A stretch of DNA of 64,000 nucleotides from Aldehydirespirator sp965116195 (GTDB taxonomy: Bacteria; Actinomycetota; Acidimicrobiia; Acidimicrobiales; Aldehydirespiratoraceae), in assembly GCA_965116195.1 (NCBI GenBank), contig OZ220491.1:1178001-1242000 (forward strand). The letters run 5' to 3'. Below are positions 41,101-49,260 of the stretch, piece by piece (the first letter of the stretch is position 1; the number at the start of each line of letters is the position of its first letter). A program made the position numbers and the translations under genes. The notes beneath the pieces were generated by a model. That model saw only the letters and a program-made list of their open reading frames with translations, was not told where the DNA came from and did no database searches.

Positions 41101-42042
41101 GATCCCGGCGGCGGCAATGTCAGCATCGTGCTGCAGGCCCAGGCGACGCAGCGCTTCGCGCACTTCCCGGTAGGTGATACCGGAGGCCACGATGCCGATC
41201 CAGGCGTCGTGCGGGTTCACCGTGGCATGGTTGAGACGGTTGAGCGCTGCGTACTCGATGGCCAGGGGGTGACGTATCTCATATATCTCGCGCTCGGTGT
41301 CCACAGTGGCCGGCGTGAGAAGCCTGCCGTTGGGCATGTGGATGTAGGGCTCACCGTCAATGGTGGGGATGCGCGGCTGCACCCGGCTCGGATCAAGATG
41401 TACGGTGCCGCTGCCATCGGCGACATCCGACACGACCTTCAGGCTCGTCCAGAGTCCGGTTGATCTCGACAGGTGTACGGCATGGCGTCCCAGATCAAGT
41501 GCCTCTCCGGGCGTTCCGGGATACAGCACCGGTATGTGCATGTCGGCAAGAGTGCCCGCGGACGAGGACGGGATGGTGGAACTCTTGGCCAGGGGGTCAT
41601 CACCTGCGATCACCACCGCACCACCACAAGGATGGGCTCCGGCAAAGACACCGTGACGGATGGCATCACCGGCACGGTCCACGCCCGGACCCTTGCCGTA
41701 GAAGATGCCGAGTACTCCGTCGTGACGTGCGGTGGGTCTGGTGGCGGCCAGTTGGGATCCCATTACCGCCGTGGCTGCCTGTTCCTCGTTGAGAGCCGGT
41801 GTCAAGATGATCGGCAGGTCTTCACCGGCTTGCCCCAGCGCCTTCTTCAGTTCGCTGTCGTAGCCGCCCAGTGGTGATCCCGGGTAGCCGCTGATGAACG
41901 CAGCCGTCCGGAGTCCGGATTGTTGATCTGCTCTCAGTTGCTCGATCGGCAGCCTTGCCAGGGCTTGCAGACCGGTCATGAACACGGTGCCGTGGTCATC
42001 TGAGTAACGGGCCGAAAGACGGTAGGCATCAGCGAGAGTCAC
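38104..42042 (-). CDS. indolepyruvate:ferredoxin oxidoreductase, fused alpha-beta
   Basis: A three-part enzyme, 1312 residues, that decarboxylates aryl-2-oxoacids (from Trp, Phe, Tyr) to acyl-CoA and reduces ferredoxin or a similar carrier. The N-terminal pyrimidine-binding part has FISGYPGSPLGGYD. The TPP-binding part has FCSGCPHNRST, GIGCHTM and GDGTFFHSG. A ferredoxin-like stretch has CEGCGDC. The gamma part starts at LVGIGGTGVVTVSQI. Two low-complexity linkers are present: SSISSISSISS before the gamma domain, and an Ala/Pro/Thr-rich repeat (units of 12 residues like ASVNAGASMPTG) near residue 1050. The GTG start lies 428 bp from hisF. Confidence 0.92.
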   Translation of the reverse strand: MTLADAYRLSARYSDDHGTVFMTGLQALARLPIEQLRADQQSGLRTAAFISGYPGSPLGGYDSELKKALGQAGEDLPIILTPALNEEQAATAVMGSQLAATRPTARHDGVLGIFYGKGPGVDRAGDAIRHGVFAGAHPCGGAVVIAGDDPLAKSSTIPSSSAGTLADMHIPVLYPGTPGEALDLGRHAVHLSRSTGLWTSLKVVSDVADGSGTVHLDPSRVQPRIPTIDGEPYIHMPNGRLLTPATVDTEREIYEIRHPLAIEYAALNRLNHATVNPHDAWIGIVASGITYREVREALRRLGLQHDADIAAAGIRLMCMHMPLPFSPKRARDFARGLEEVLVVEEKNPNIESLVKDALYNETLRPRVTGKFDEHDVMLIPGHGGLDADELLGPLRRRLAQRIGARLAPEQHQRQLIPINSKVARTPYFCSGCPHNRSTRVPDGAVVGAGIGCHTMTLLMDSDDFGDIIGLTCMGQEGTQWIGMAPFVDTPHIFQNIGDGTFFHSGQLAIQGAVAAGINITYKVLWNQTVAMTGGQDPRGAISVGDVARMLLAQGVARVLVTTEDTSRYRGHDLPDGVAVWPRERMLEAQELLAGIEGVTVLVHDQQCAAEARRARKKGTLAVPRQRVVVNDRICEGCGDCASVSNCLSVQPTSTPFGRKTRIDQTSCNLDFSCLEGDCPAFMTVTLPGRLRSRLRRLTRRSRTRDHKPPRDFSDQTNSSISSISSISSVSSNTAVTVPGDLPEPVPCVPTDAFSLRLVGIGGTGVVTVSQIIGTAAMFDGYEVSGLDQIGLSQKAGPVVSDLRLNRHSEAASNHLGAKQADTLLAFDQLGAASRSGTSRCDPARTVVVGSTSVTPTGAVIAHPERDMPHAAGLEAAIAEVTRPDCRHWADAQHITTALLGNAVTANVFVVGMAVQAGALPLAAESVEQAIKLNGVAVSGNIAAFRWGRVQVARPEVIAAAVRSTEPSRDHLPVLDTQTAGRVQALEAAVDAMAEAASAKTGDTGASVPTGASVNAGPAAPTGTAAPTETVAPTEASVNAGASMPTGASVNAGASASTGASVNAGAAVPTAATGATAPAGSVTAEVTATVGAAMSAATAAGTFVEEYRDWSLEVAARELCAYQSPRLARRFLDFVEEVASADATNGDGSGRLTVACARGYFKLLAYKDEYEVARLMLDAAATAEARQLAEATGGRLAWKLHPPVLRALGLSRKITVPYSFAPLFRLLAALRFVRGTPLDVFGYTKLRRVERSLAGEYRAAVQADLRHLHPTNYEQTLERARLPEVVRGYEHIKMAGVDQLRQQLNNTASTTRT
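38853..39045. repeat. 36-bp in-frame tandem repeat in the IOR linker
   Basis: The marker GTTCACGG occurs at 38857, 38893 and 38929 (36 bp apart) and again at about 39004. It encodes the variable Ala/Pro/Thr linker. Confidence 0.9.
39858..39896. repeat. 9-bp in-frame tandem repeat, about 4 copies (SSI linker)
   Basis: GAGATTGAT repeats head to tail, encoding SSI triplets in the IOR just before its gamma domain. Confidence 0.9.
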
Positions 42043-42141
42043 CGACGAACCTCCGGCATCTCGGCAGCGGTGATCAGCGCCACTGTGACTCTGGTGCGAC
42101 CGGGGACTCTCATGAAAGCTGGCACCCCGTCGTCAACCACA

Positions 42142-42161
42142 GTCACAGGGCACCCTGTGAC
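42142..42161. promoter_or_regulatory. 20-bp palindrome upstream of IOR
   Basis: GTCACAGGG-CA-CCCTGTGAC: perfect 9-bp arms with a 2-bp centre, 100 bp upstream of the IOR start. No T-run follows, so an operator is as likely as a terminator for hisF. Confidence 0.4.
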
Positions 42162-42216
42162 TCTAGCGTGACCCGGTCTCCACTGTCCTTGCTGTCCTCC
42201 GCCTCACCGTCCTTTG

Positions 42217-42435
42217 GCCGGATACCACGTGGCGTGGAGCGCATCCGCAATACTCAACGAGACCGCAACTGTCCTTGGTCCCACATGCGCACGTGGTGTG
42301 GCCCACATCCGCACCCGACGCGTCCGTCACGCTCAAGGTCCCACATGCGCACGTGGTGTGGCCAATCCGCCAACGCAGCATTCCCAGTCCCGGCTTGGTC
42401 CCGGACGCGCACGTGGTGTGGAGGTGGGAGCATCG
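42217..42435. repeat. 60-bp repeat array with CACGTG cores, between hisF and IOR
   Basis: GGTCCCACATGCGCACGTGG at 42277 and 42337, with a variant at 42397 and a degenerate copy near 42217, all 60 bp apart. Each copy contains the near-palindrome CACATGCGCACGTG. Confidence 0.85.
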
Positions 42436-42470
42436 GGTGAACGTGCCGGGATCGAAATGAGTGCGGGTCT

Positions 42471-43262
42471 TCATGGGGTGCGTGCTGGTCGACTCGGAAC
42501 CGGGCGCACGGCAATACCGGCAGCGGCCATGGCGGACTTGGCCTGTGCGATCGTGTGTTCGCCGTCATGGAAGACGCTGGCGGCGAGCACTGCATCTGCC
42601 TTGCCTTCAATGACGCCTTCCACCAGGTGCTCCAGAGTGCCCACTCCCCCGCTGGCTATCACCGGAATACTCACGGCACCCGCAACCATCGACGTCAAGT
42701 TGAGGTCAAAGCCTGCCTTCGTGCCGTCACGATCCATCGAGGTCAGGAGGATCTCGCCCGCGCCCAACCGTTCGGCTTCAACGGCCCAGACCAGAGCATC
42801 CACACCGGTTCGGGTGCGGCCTCCGTGGGTGAACACCTCGTAGCCACAAGCGGTGCTGGTCGAAATGTGGGCGTCGATGGCGACCACGCAGCACTGTGCA
42901 CCGAATTCACGGCTGATCTCCGCAATCAGCGCGGGGCGGCGCACAGCTGCGGTGTTGATGCTGACCTTGTCGGCACCGGCGCGCAGCAGACGGCGGGCAT
43001 CGTCAAGAGTGCGGATACCACCGCCGATCGTGAAGGGGATGAAGACCTCCTCGGCCACGGCCCGCGCCATCGCCACCGTGGTGTCACGTTGCCCCGAAGA
43101 GGCCGTGATGTCGAGGAAGACCAGTTCGTCGGCACCCTGCGCGTCGTAGCCCGCAGCCAACTCCACAGGATCGCCTGCGTCGCGGATGCCGACGAAGTTG
43201 ACACCTTTGACCACCCTGCCGGCATCAACGTCAAGGCAGGGAATGACTCGGGCCACCTGCAT
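42471..43262 (-). CDS. hisF: imidazole glycerol phosphate synthase, cyclase subunit
   Basis: TIM-barrel cyclase that works with HisH to form IGP and AICAR. 263 residues. Landmarks: RVIPCLDVDAGRVVKGVNF with the catalytic Asp, ADELVFLDITASS, PFTIGGGIRTLDDAR, ADKVSINTAAV, the second catalytic Asp in LTSMDRDGTKAGFD, and the phosphate-binding VIASGGVGTLEHL. The start lies 1 nt after the hisA stop. In many actinobacteria hisI follows directly; here a repeat array and IOR follow. Confidence 0.97.
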   Translation of the reverse strand: MQVARVIPCLDVDAGRVVKGVNFVGIRDAGDPVELAAGYDAQGADELVFLDITASSGQRDTTVAMARAVAEEVFIPFTIGGGIRTLDDARRLLRAGADKVSINTAAVRRPALIAEISREFGAQCCVVAIDAHISTSTACGYEVFTHGGRTRTGVDALVWAVEAERLGAGEILLTSMDRDGTKAGFDLNLTSMVAGAVSIPVIASGGVGTLEHLVEGVIEGKADAVLAASVFHDGEHTIAQAKSAMAAAGIAVRPVPSRPARTP

Positions 43263-43263
43263 C

Positions 43264-43995
43264 TCAGGCCTCCGACATGGCGGCCACGGCCTGGGGTACT
43301 GTGAAGCGCTTCTCGTACAGCGCGGTGCCGACGATCACGCCGCTGAGCCGACGACCATCACCCGATCCCAGGCGCGACAAGGCCCGCAGATCGTCCAGTT
43401 GACCCACCCCGCCCGAGGCGATGATGTCCACCGAGGTGGCATCAAGCACAGCAGCGAGTCCCTCGAGATCGGGACCTGTCAGCATGCCGTCGCGGCCGAT
43501 GTCGGTCACAACAAAGGCATCCACCCCGGCATCAGAGAAGTCACGAACAACGTCAAGCACCGACCGACCGGAGCCGCGCAGCCATCCGTTGGTGGACACC
43601 TCGCCGTCGCGGGCGTCAAGGCCAACGGCAACACGATGCTGCTGCGCGAGGCGCTTCACCAGTTCAGGTGTCTGCAGGGCTGCCGTTCCCAGCACAACTC
43701 GCTCCACGCCGGCCGCAAACCACGCCTCTGCCGTGTCGGCGCTGCGAACGCCGCCACCGGCTTGCACCGGCACCGAGACGGCGGCGGCGACAGCAGACAC
43801 CACGGCTGCGTTGTCGGGCTTGCCGGAGCGGGCACCGTCAAGATCCACCACATGTATCCACCCGGCTCCGTCGGCTTGCATCGCCAGTGCCCGACCGACC
43901 GGATCATCGTCATAGGTGGTCTCGGCTTCGTAGTCCCCCTGGCGAAGACGCACACAGTGTCCCCCTCGCAGATCCACCGCACAGTAGAGCTTCAC
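43264..43995 (-). CDS. hisA: ProFAR isomerase HisA (or PriA-like)
   Basis: 243 residues, (beta/alpha)8 isomerase of histidine synthesis. Landmarks: the N-terminal AVDLRGGHCVRLRQGDY with the catalytic Asp, WIHVVDLDGARSG, VQAGGGVRS, RVVLGTAAL, VVTDIGRDGMLTGPD with the second catalytic Asp, and IIASGGVGQLDDL. Actinobacterial PriA carries out both HisA and TrpF reactions. Here a separate trpF exists, so the bifunction is not needed, although sequence alone does not exclude it. GTG start preceded by a GCTTCA-type motif shared with the hisH stop. Confidence 0.93.
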   Translation of the reverse strand: MKLYCAVDLRGGHCVRLRQGDYEAETTYDDDPVGRALAMQADGAGWIHVVDLDGARSGKPDNAAVVSAVAAAVSVPVQAGGGVRSADTAEAWFAAGVERVVLGTAALQTPELVKRLAQQHRVAVGLDARDGEVSTNGWLRGSGRSVLDVVRDFSDAGVDAFVVTDIGRDGMLTGPDLEGLAAVLDATSVDIIASGGVGQLDDLRALSRLGSGDGRRLSGVIVGTALYEKRFTVPQAVAAMSEA

Positions 43996-44118
43996 AGATG
44001 CTCAACTATCGTGCAGGCCGGGCCCGGAATCGTTGCACCCGGGATCGGTGGGCATGGCTTCATTGGACTCAGGAGTATTTGATGTGACATGAGAGGTGTC
44101 GGGTGTTCATGCTGTGCT

Positions 44119-44862
44119 TCATCGGCTTGTGGTGGCGGCAACGAAGTTGGCGAGTATGCGCAGGCCGGACCGCGATGACTTCTCGGGATGGAATTGTGCG
44201 GTCCAGACATTGTTGTGGGCAACTGCGGCAACGACCTCGCCGCCATAGTCACAGGTGGCGATCACCTCGCCGGCATGAGCAGCATCTTGGCCCGGTACTG
44301 CCTTCGCTGTGGGTGGTGATGTTGGTGTGACTTGTGCTGTCGGGGCTACAGACGGTTCTGTCTGTGTGGTTTGTGCTGGATGTTTGTCGCTCGTGAGGCT
44401 CTCGGGGGTCAGCGAATGCACAAAGTACATCCAGATCGGATCGTCCAGTTCGGCGAACATGGGGTGAGAGCGGCGACAGTGCAGTATGTTCCACTGCATC
44501 TGGGGTCGCTTAACCGATCCCGGGATCCAGCACACGCGACGGTCAAAAACCCCCAGGCCCGGAGTTCCGGGTGCCTCGTCAGACTCTGTGAACAGCACCT
44601 GCATACCCACGCAGATGCCCAGAAAGGGTCTGCCGGATGCGACCGCTGACAGAACTGCCTGATCAAGTCCGGTCCGTTTCAGCTGATCCATACAGGCTGC
44701 GAAGGCTCCCACTCCCGGCAGCACGACCCCGTCCGCATCGTCAATCAGTGTCCGGTCAGCGGTCAGTCGGGCATCGGCACCGACATGCTCAAAGCCCTTC
44801 TGTGCCGAGTGCAGGTTGCCGATGCCGTAGTCAACAATGGCGATGAGGGGCTTTGTCGTCAC
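44119..44862 (-). CDS. hisH: imidazole glycerol phosphate synthase, glutaminase subunit, with insertion
   Basis: Class I glutaminase that feeds ammonia to HisF. The nucleophile Cys is in RPFLGICVGMQVLF, and the His-Glu pair in WTAQFHPEKSS. About 247 residues against about 200-210 in most HisH. The excess is one low-complexity insertion between MYFVHSLTPES and EVIATCDYGG, rich in Pro, Thr, Ala and Gln. GTG at 44862 matches the family start (LIAIVDYGIGNLHS). Confidence 0.94.
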   Translation of the reverse strand: MTTKPLIAIVDYGIGNLHSAQKGFEHVGADARLTADRTLIDDADGVVLPGVGAFAACMDQLKRTGLDQAVLSAVASGRPFLGICVGMQVLFTESDEAPGTPGLGVFDRRVCWIPGSVKRPQMQWNILHCRRSHPMFAELDDPIWMYFVHSLTPESLTSDKHPAQTTQTEPSVAPTAQVTPTSPPTAKAVPGQDAAHAGEVIATCDYGGEVVAAVAHNNVWTAQFHPEKSSRSGLRILANFVAATTSR

Positions 44863-44950
44863 AGTTCTCTCGTGGTTGTTCGCCTGACCGTGACCGGTCT
44901 TGTCGAACACGGCGGCATCGTCCCGGTTGGTTGAGTTGGCTGGTCAACCC

Positions 44951-45574
44951 TCACAACATCCCCTTGGTTGAGGGCAGAGATGACCCCTCAATGCGAACAG
45001 CGTCACGCAGCGCCCGGGCCACGCCCTTGAATGACGCCTCCAGGATGTGATGGGTATTCTTGCCGCGTCGCATGACGATGTGCAAAGTCACTGCCGCGGC
45101 GATGGCAAAGGCGCGCCAGAACTCTTCGGCGAGTTGCGGGTCAAAGGGCGGTTCACCGAGAATCTTCTCACCTGGAAAATCCACGTCGTAGTGCAGGTAG
45201 GGGCGTCCCGACAAGTCCAGCACCACCTCGATCGCGGCTTCATCAAGCGGTACCGTGACACTAGCAAAGCGCCTGACTCCTGCTTTGTTGCCCAGGGCTT
45301 GGCGCAACGCCGTGCCCAGCACGATTCCGACATCCTCCACGGTGTGATGGCTGTCCACTGCCAAGTCACCGGTGGCCCGCACATTCAGGGCAAATCCGCT
45401 GTGACGACTCAGCTGGTCAAGCATGTGGTCAAAGAACGGCAATCCTGTGGAGATCAGCGCGGGCTCTTCACCGTCAAGGTCAAGTAAAAGGTCAATCTGG
45501 GTTTCTTTGGAGTGGCGCGTTATTGCCGATTGTCGACTATCTGGGACGGGCTGGCTGGTTTCTTGAGAAGTCAT
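44951..45574 (-). CDS. hisB: imidazoleglycerol-phosphate dehydratase
   Basis: 207 residues, monofunctional IGPD without the phosphatase domain of enteric HisB. Metal-binding and catalytic signatures: TGLPFFDHMLDQLSRHSGF, DSHHTVEDVGIVLG, RPYLHYDVDF and the C-terminal GKNTHHILEASFKGVARAL. Manganese-dependent dehydration of IGP. ATG start; ATGA-type motifs recur at the hisC/hisB junction. Confidence 0.97.
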   Translation of the reverse strand: MTSQETSQPVPDSRQSAITRHSKETQIDLLLDLDGEEPALISTGLPFFDHMLDQLSRHSGFALNVRATGDLAVDSHHTVEDVGIVLGTALRQALGNKAGVRRFASVTVPLDEAAIEVVLDLSGRPYLHYDVDFPGEKILGEPPFDPQLAEEFWRAFAIAAAVTLHIVMRRGKNTHHILEASFKGVARALRDAVRIEGSSLPSTKGML

Positions 45575-45700
45575 GATCTAAGGGTCTCCTTGAGGGTCAG
45601 GCTTCGGTATTGCTCGATCGAAGCGGTTGTCATGGCAAAATCACCGCAAGCTCAAGATGATGTAGAGCTTCAGGATGACTGGAGTGTGAACACTCATGCC
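45570..45700. repeat. ATGA motifs at the hisC/hisB junction
   Basis: TCATG occurs at 45570 (hisB start), 45630 and 45694 (hisC stop), spaced 60 and 64 bp. The matches are short, so this is a weak case. Confidence 0.35.
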
Positions 45701-46776
45701 AAGATCGCAGTCAGAGCAGCCAGGAACTGTTCATTTTCTGCGGATGTACCGACAGTGACTCTCAGACATCCGGACAGTCTTGGCCAAGATGCGCAATTGC
45801 GCACCAGAATTGAGTGATTGACCAACTGCTTCCACACCTCGGTACCATCTGGGTTGCGGGGCCGCAACAACACGAAGTTGGCACCCGACGGCCACACATC
45901 CACCGGCAAATCCTGTAGCCGGTCAATCAAGCGGGAGCGTTCCTTGATGATGGTCTGCACGCGCCACTGCATGGCTTCGTGGTGGTTGAGAGCGGCGATC
46001 CCCACAGCCTGTTTCATGGCGTCGAGATGGTAGGGAAGCGCCACCTTCTGAAGTTCGGACACCAACCGAGCAGGCCCGATGAGGTAGCCGAGGCGTGCGG
46101 CAGCCATGGCCCAACTCTTGGAGTAGGTGCGTGTGACGACCAAGGGCGTCGCTTCGTGCACCAAGTCGATGGCGCTGTCGGGAGCGAACTCGCCGTAAGC
46201 CTCGTCCACACAAAGCAGCCCACCTGCTGATTGCGCCGCTTCAAGCAGCACTGTGACCTGGCCATGGGGTGTGGGGGTGCCTGACGGATTGTTGGGTGAA
46301 CACAAAAAAGTGATCTCAGGACTCGTCTCGTTGATGAGTCTCACTGCTGCTCCAGGATCAAGAGTGAAGTCCTTGCGGCGCTCCCCCTCCACCAGTCGAG
46401 TACCTGTGATGCGTGCCAGATGGGGATGCAACGCATAACTGGGCTCAAAAACAACCGCGCTGCGCTGTGGCCCGCCATAAGCAAGCAACAGACACTGCAG
46501 TACCTCATTGGAGCCGTTGGCGACAAAGACATGCTCCTCACCCATGCCGTGCAGCGCTGCGATGCGCCTGCGCAATTCGAGTGCCTGACGGTCCGGGTAG
46601 CGGTTCCAGACAACTGTTCGTGTCGCTGCGGCCACAGACTCAACGAATTCAGCAGGAGGAGCCAGAGGGCTCTCGTTGGTATTGAGACGAACCTCGACAT
46701 CAAGTTGTGGCGAGTGGTAGCCGTGCATCAGTGCGATGTCGTCACGAGGCCTGAGGAGGCCGGCCCGCTGATTCAC
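45694..46776 (-). CDS. hisC: histidinol-phosphate aminotransferase
   Basis: 360 residues, PLP-dependent class I/II aminotransferase. Landmarks: RLNTNESPLAPP, YPDRQALELRRRIAALHG, ANGSNEVLQCLLLAYGG, FLCSPNNPSGTP, LLCVDEAYGEFAP, the PLP-lysine in TRTYSKSWAMAAARLGYLIG, and the substrate-binding Arg near the C-terminus (CLRVTVGTSAEN). The GTG start sits in a copy of the hisD 3'-end motif (GCTTCGTGA), 142 bp after the hisD stop. Confidence 0.96.
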   Translation of the reverse strand: MNQRAGLLRPRDDIALMHGYHSPQLDVEVRLNTNESPLAPPAEFVESVAAATRTVVWNRYPDRQALELRRRIAALHGMGEEHVFVANGSNEVLQCLLLAYGGPQRSAVVFEPSYALHPHLARITGTRLVEGERRKDFTLDPGAAVRLINETSPEITFLCSPNNPSGTPTPHGQVTVLLEAAQSAGGLLCVDEAYGEFAPDSAIDLVHEATPLVVTRTYSKSWAMAAARLGYLIGPARLVSELQKVALPYHLDAMKQAVGIAALNHHEAMQWRVQTIIKERSRLIDRLQDLPVDVWPSGANFVLLRPRNPDGTEVWKQLVNHSILVRNCASWPRLSGCLRVTVGTSAENEQFLAALTAILA

Positions 46777-46931
46777 GAAGCGGCCTTTAGTTCAGCCACT
46801 GCGACCTCGGCCCGAAATGGCCGACATCTTGGTGCTGCTGACCCACCTCACACGCCTCACGAAGCAGCCTCGGATACGGTCGAGCGGGAACGCGCCCTCA
46901 GCGAACTGCTGCCACGCCTCACGAAGCAGCC
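46773..46931. repeat. three copies of the hisD-stop/hisC-start motif
   Basis: TCACGAAGC-A/G-GCC at 46919 (hisD stop), 46857 and 46773 (hisC start): 12 of 13 positions shared, spacings 62 and 84 bp. Confidence 0.85.
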
Positions 46932-48244
46932 TGACGTTCAGCGGCTGCGAGGGCATCAAGTCTGATGCGCACCGAGTCGGCATGGGCCGCCAGCCCCTCG
47001 GCTTGCGCCAGAGCCATGACATGGGGCGCAAGACGCTTGAGACCTGCCGGGCCGGTACGCACGATGTGCATGCTCTTGAGGAAGTCGCGCACACCCAGTG
47101 AACCAGCGAAACGTGCTGTGCCGTTGGTGGGCAGCACGTGATTGGGGCCGGCTGCATAGTCGCCCAAAGACGCCGGTGCCCAGTCACCGCAGAACACCGC
47201 GCCCGCGTTGCGTACTCCACCAAGGAGTAGGTCGGGGTCAGACACCATGAGCTGCAGGTGTTCGGGAGCAATCTCGTTGATGACTTCCAAAGCCTGCTCA
47301 GCCGAACGGCACAACACGCTGTACCCCGAGTGGGTCAGTGTTGCTGTGATCTCGTCACGACGCTCGGCTCCGGCTACCAGTGCGGTCACCTCAGACTCAA
47401 TCGCCGTGGCTGCAGCCTCCTCCCAGGTGACCAACCAGGCCATACCGTCGGGGCCGTGTTCGGCTTGCAGGATCACATCGGCTGCGGCGAATCCGGCGTT
47501 GGCTGTTCCGTCGGCCACAACCACAACCTCCGAGGGCCCCGCCAAGGCTCGGGTGATGCCGACAACGCCCGCCACCTCCCGCTGTGCCAGTGCCGTGTAC
47601 ATGTTGCCCGGACCAACGATCACGTCAACGGGTGCGATCGACTCCGTGCCGTAGGCCAGCGCGGCAATGGCCTGAGCACCGCCCACGGGATGCACTTCGC
47701 TCACGCCGACTGTGGCGGCCGCGGCGAGGGTCACATCGGCCACCTTCCCATTGCTTCCGGGCGGCACGCAAAGCGCTATCTCGCTCACTCCGGCCACGCG
47801 TGCGGGCACCGCGGTCATGACCACCGTTGACGGATAGGCAGCGCGCCCTCCCGGCACATAGCAGCCGGCGCGCCGCACCGGCAAGTGCCGCTCATCAATC
47901 ATCAAGCCGTCATCATGACCATTCTTGTGGCGTACATCAGCGAGAAGTTGGTGTCGGTGATACGCGTCAACGTTGGCGACCGCGGTCGCCAATGCGTCCA
48001 GAACTCGCCGGGGAGTTCGTTGCACAGCTGCGGCAATCTCGGACTCGCCAACAGTGAGGCTGTCAGATTCGGTACCGTCAAATCGGCGCGTGAACTCAAG
48101 CACTGCATCGTCGCCTCGCTGACGTACTGCCTCGATGATGGCACGCACCTCCTGTCTGGGGCCTTCGGCCCCCGGACCCGGACGCGGCAGATGTGAGGAG
48201 GTGACAGCACAGTCAAGGCCGCTCAGGTCAATGCGGCTCAGCAC
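46919..48244 (-). CDS. hisD: histidinol dehydrogenase
   Basis: 441 residues, the last two oxidations to histidine. Signatures: VRRAGCYVPGGRAAYPSTVVM, VHPVGGAQAIAALAYGTESI, VDVIVGPGNMYTALAQREV, GPSEVVVVADGTANAGFAAAD with the zinc ligand region LQAEHGPDG, and NEIAPEHLQLM. GTG start. First gene of the hisDCBHAF block, with about 370 bp between it and nth. Confidence 0.97.
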   Translation of the reverse strand: MLSRIDLSGLDCAVTSSHLPRPGPGAEGPRQEVRAIIEAVRQRGDDAVLEFTRRFDGTESDSLTVGESEIAAAVQRTPRRVLDALATAVANVDAYHRHQLLADVRHKNGHDDGLMIDERHLPVRRAGCYVPGGRAAYPSTVVMTAVPARVAGVSEIALCVPPGSNGKVADVTLAAAATVGVSEVHPVGGAQAIAALAYGTESIAPVDVIVGPGNMYTALAQREVAGVVGITRALAGPSEVVVVADGTANAGFAAADVILQAEHGPDGMAWLVTWEEAAATAIESEVTALVAGAERRDEITATLTHSGYSVLCRSAEQALEVINEIAPEHLQLMVSDPDLLLGGVRNAGAVFCGDWAPASLGDYAAGPNHVLPTNGTARFAGSLGVRDFLKSMHIVRTGPAGLKRLAPHVMALAQAEGLAAHADSVRIRLDALAAAERQAAS

Positions 48245-48453
48245 GCAGACACGCTATCGGATGCGCCGTGACCTGCCGGCTGTGGGGTGGTGGGCCGACT
48301 GTCGGACGGTTGGCCGACAGCAGAGCATGGCATTGTCAGCCTGTCGTGGGTCTGTGCTGAGCTATGAGGCCGGTGGGGGTCGCCACTCAGTGTCACGATT
48401 GTGAAGCCTGGAGTTGTTACCTTCGGTGGGTGGTTGTCGCGCACCACGGTGGA
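48245..48453. other. gap upstream of hisD without recognised gene
   Basis: No coding signal was recognised. A promoter for the his block is expected here, but no convincing -35/-10 pair was found. Confidence 0.4.
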
Positions 48454-48622
48454 GGTGTCGCGTATGGGTACCCCGGCCTCAGAGGCGACTCTTGGGACCG
48501 ACGGTGACTCCCGGTGCCTCGGTGGTGTCGCGTATGGGTACCCGGGTCTCAGAGGCGACTCTTGGGACCGAAGGTGACTCCCGGTGCCTCGGTGGTGTCG
48601 CCTAGGGGAAACCCGGCCTCAG
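48454..48622. repeat. 70-bp tandem repeat, derived from the nth 3' end
   Basis: GGTGTCGCGTATGGGTA recurs at 48454 and 48524, and GGTGTCGCCTAGGG at 48594 is the copy next to the nth stop (70-bp period). The units contain CGGCCTCAGAGGCGACTC, matching CGGCCTCAGACGCGACTG at the end of nth, including its stop codon. Confidence 0.9.
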
Positions 48623-49260
48623 ACGCGACTGGATGGACAGAAGTCGTTGAGAACGCACTCTTCGCAACGGGGGCGACGGGCGATACACACGCGGCGACCG
48701 TGCAGGATCATGCGCAAGCTGAAGTCGCCACGCTCTTGCCTTGGGATCATCGGGTTGAGTTCCATCTCGATCTTCCCAGCGTCAGTCTCGGTGGTGAGTC
48801 CGAGCAGGTTCGACAGCCGTGTCACATGCGTGTCCACCGGTAGCCCCGGCAGTCCCAGGCCCACACTGCGGATCACGTTGGCGGTCTTGCGTCCCACGCC
48901 CGGCAGGCGCAGCAGGTCATGCATGGCACCGGGCACCTCACCCCCGTGGTCGTCCACCAGAACTCTGGCCATGGCCACCAGGTTGCGGGACTTGTTTCGG
49001 AACAGTCCAATTGTGCTCACATAGGGTTCGACCTCCTCGGGTTCGACCGCGGCAAGCGACTCGGCATCACCAAAACGCTCAAACAACGCCGGGGTCGCCT
49101 TGTTGACACCTACGTCGGTTGACTGTGCCGAAAGGATGGTGGCAACGACCAACTCGAAAGGGTTGCGATGATCCAACTCGCAGACAGCCTCCGGGTACTC
49201 CCCTGCAAGAAGATGGTGTGTGCGACGGGCGCGGCCACGGGCCGAGCGGGGGCGAGCCAT
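48619..49260 (-). CDS. nth: endonuclease III
   Basis: 213-residue base-excision DNA glycosylase/AP lyase for oxidised pyrimidines. The helix-hairpin-helix LLRLPGVGRKTANVI holds the catalytic Lys, LPVDTHVTRLSNLLGL the catalytic Asp, and the C-terminal C-x6-C-x2-C-x5-C cluster (CIARRPRCEECVLNDFC) the 4Fe-4S site. Its start codon overlaps that of mshD on the other strand. Confidence 0.95.
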   Translation of the reverse strand: MARPRSARGRARRTHHLLAGEYPEAVCELDHRNPFELVVATILSAQSTDVGVNKATPALFERFGDAESLAAVEPEEVEPYVSTIGLFRNKSRNLVAMARVLVDDHGGEVPGAMHDLLRLPGVGRKTANVIRSVGLGLPGLPVDTHVTRLSNLLGLTTETDAGKIEMELNPMIPRQERGDFSLRMILHGRRVCIARRPRCEECVLNDFCPSSRV

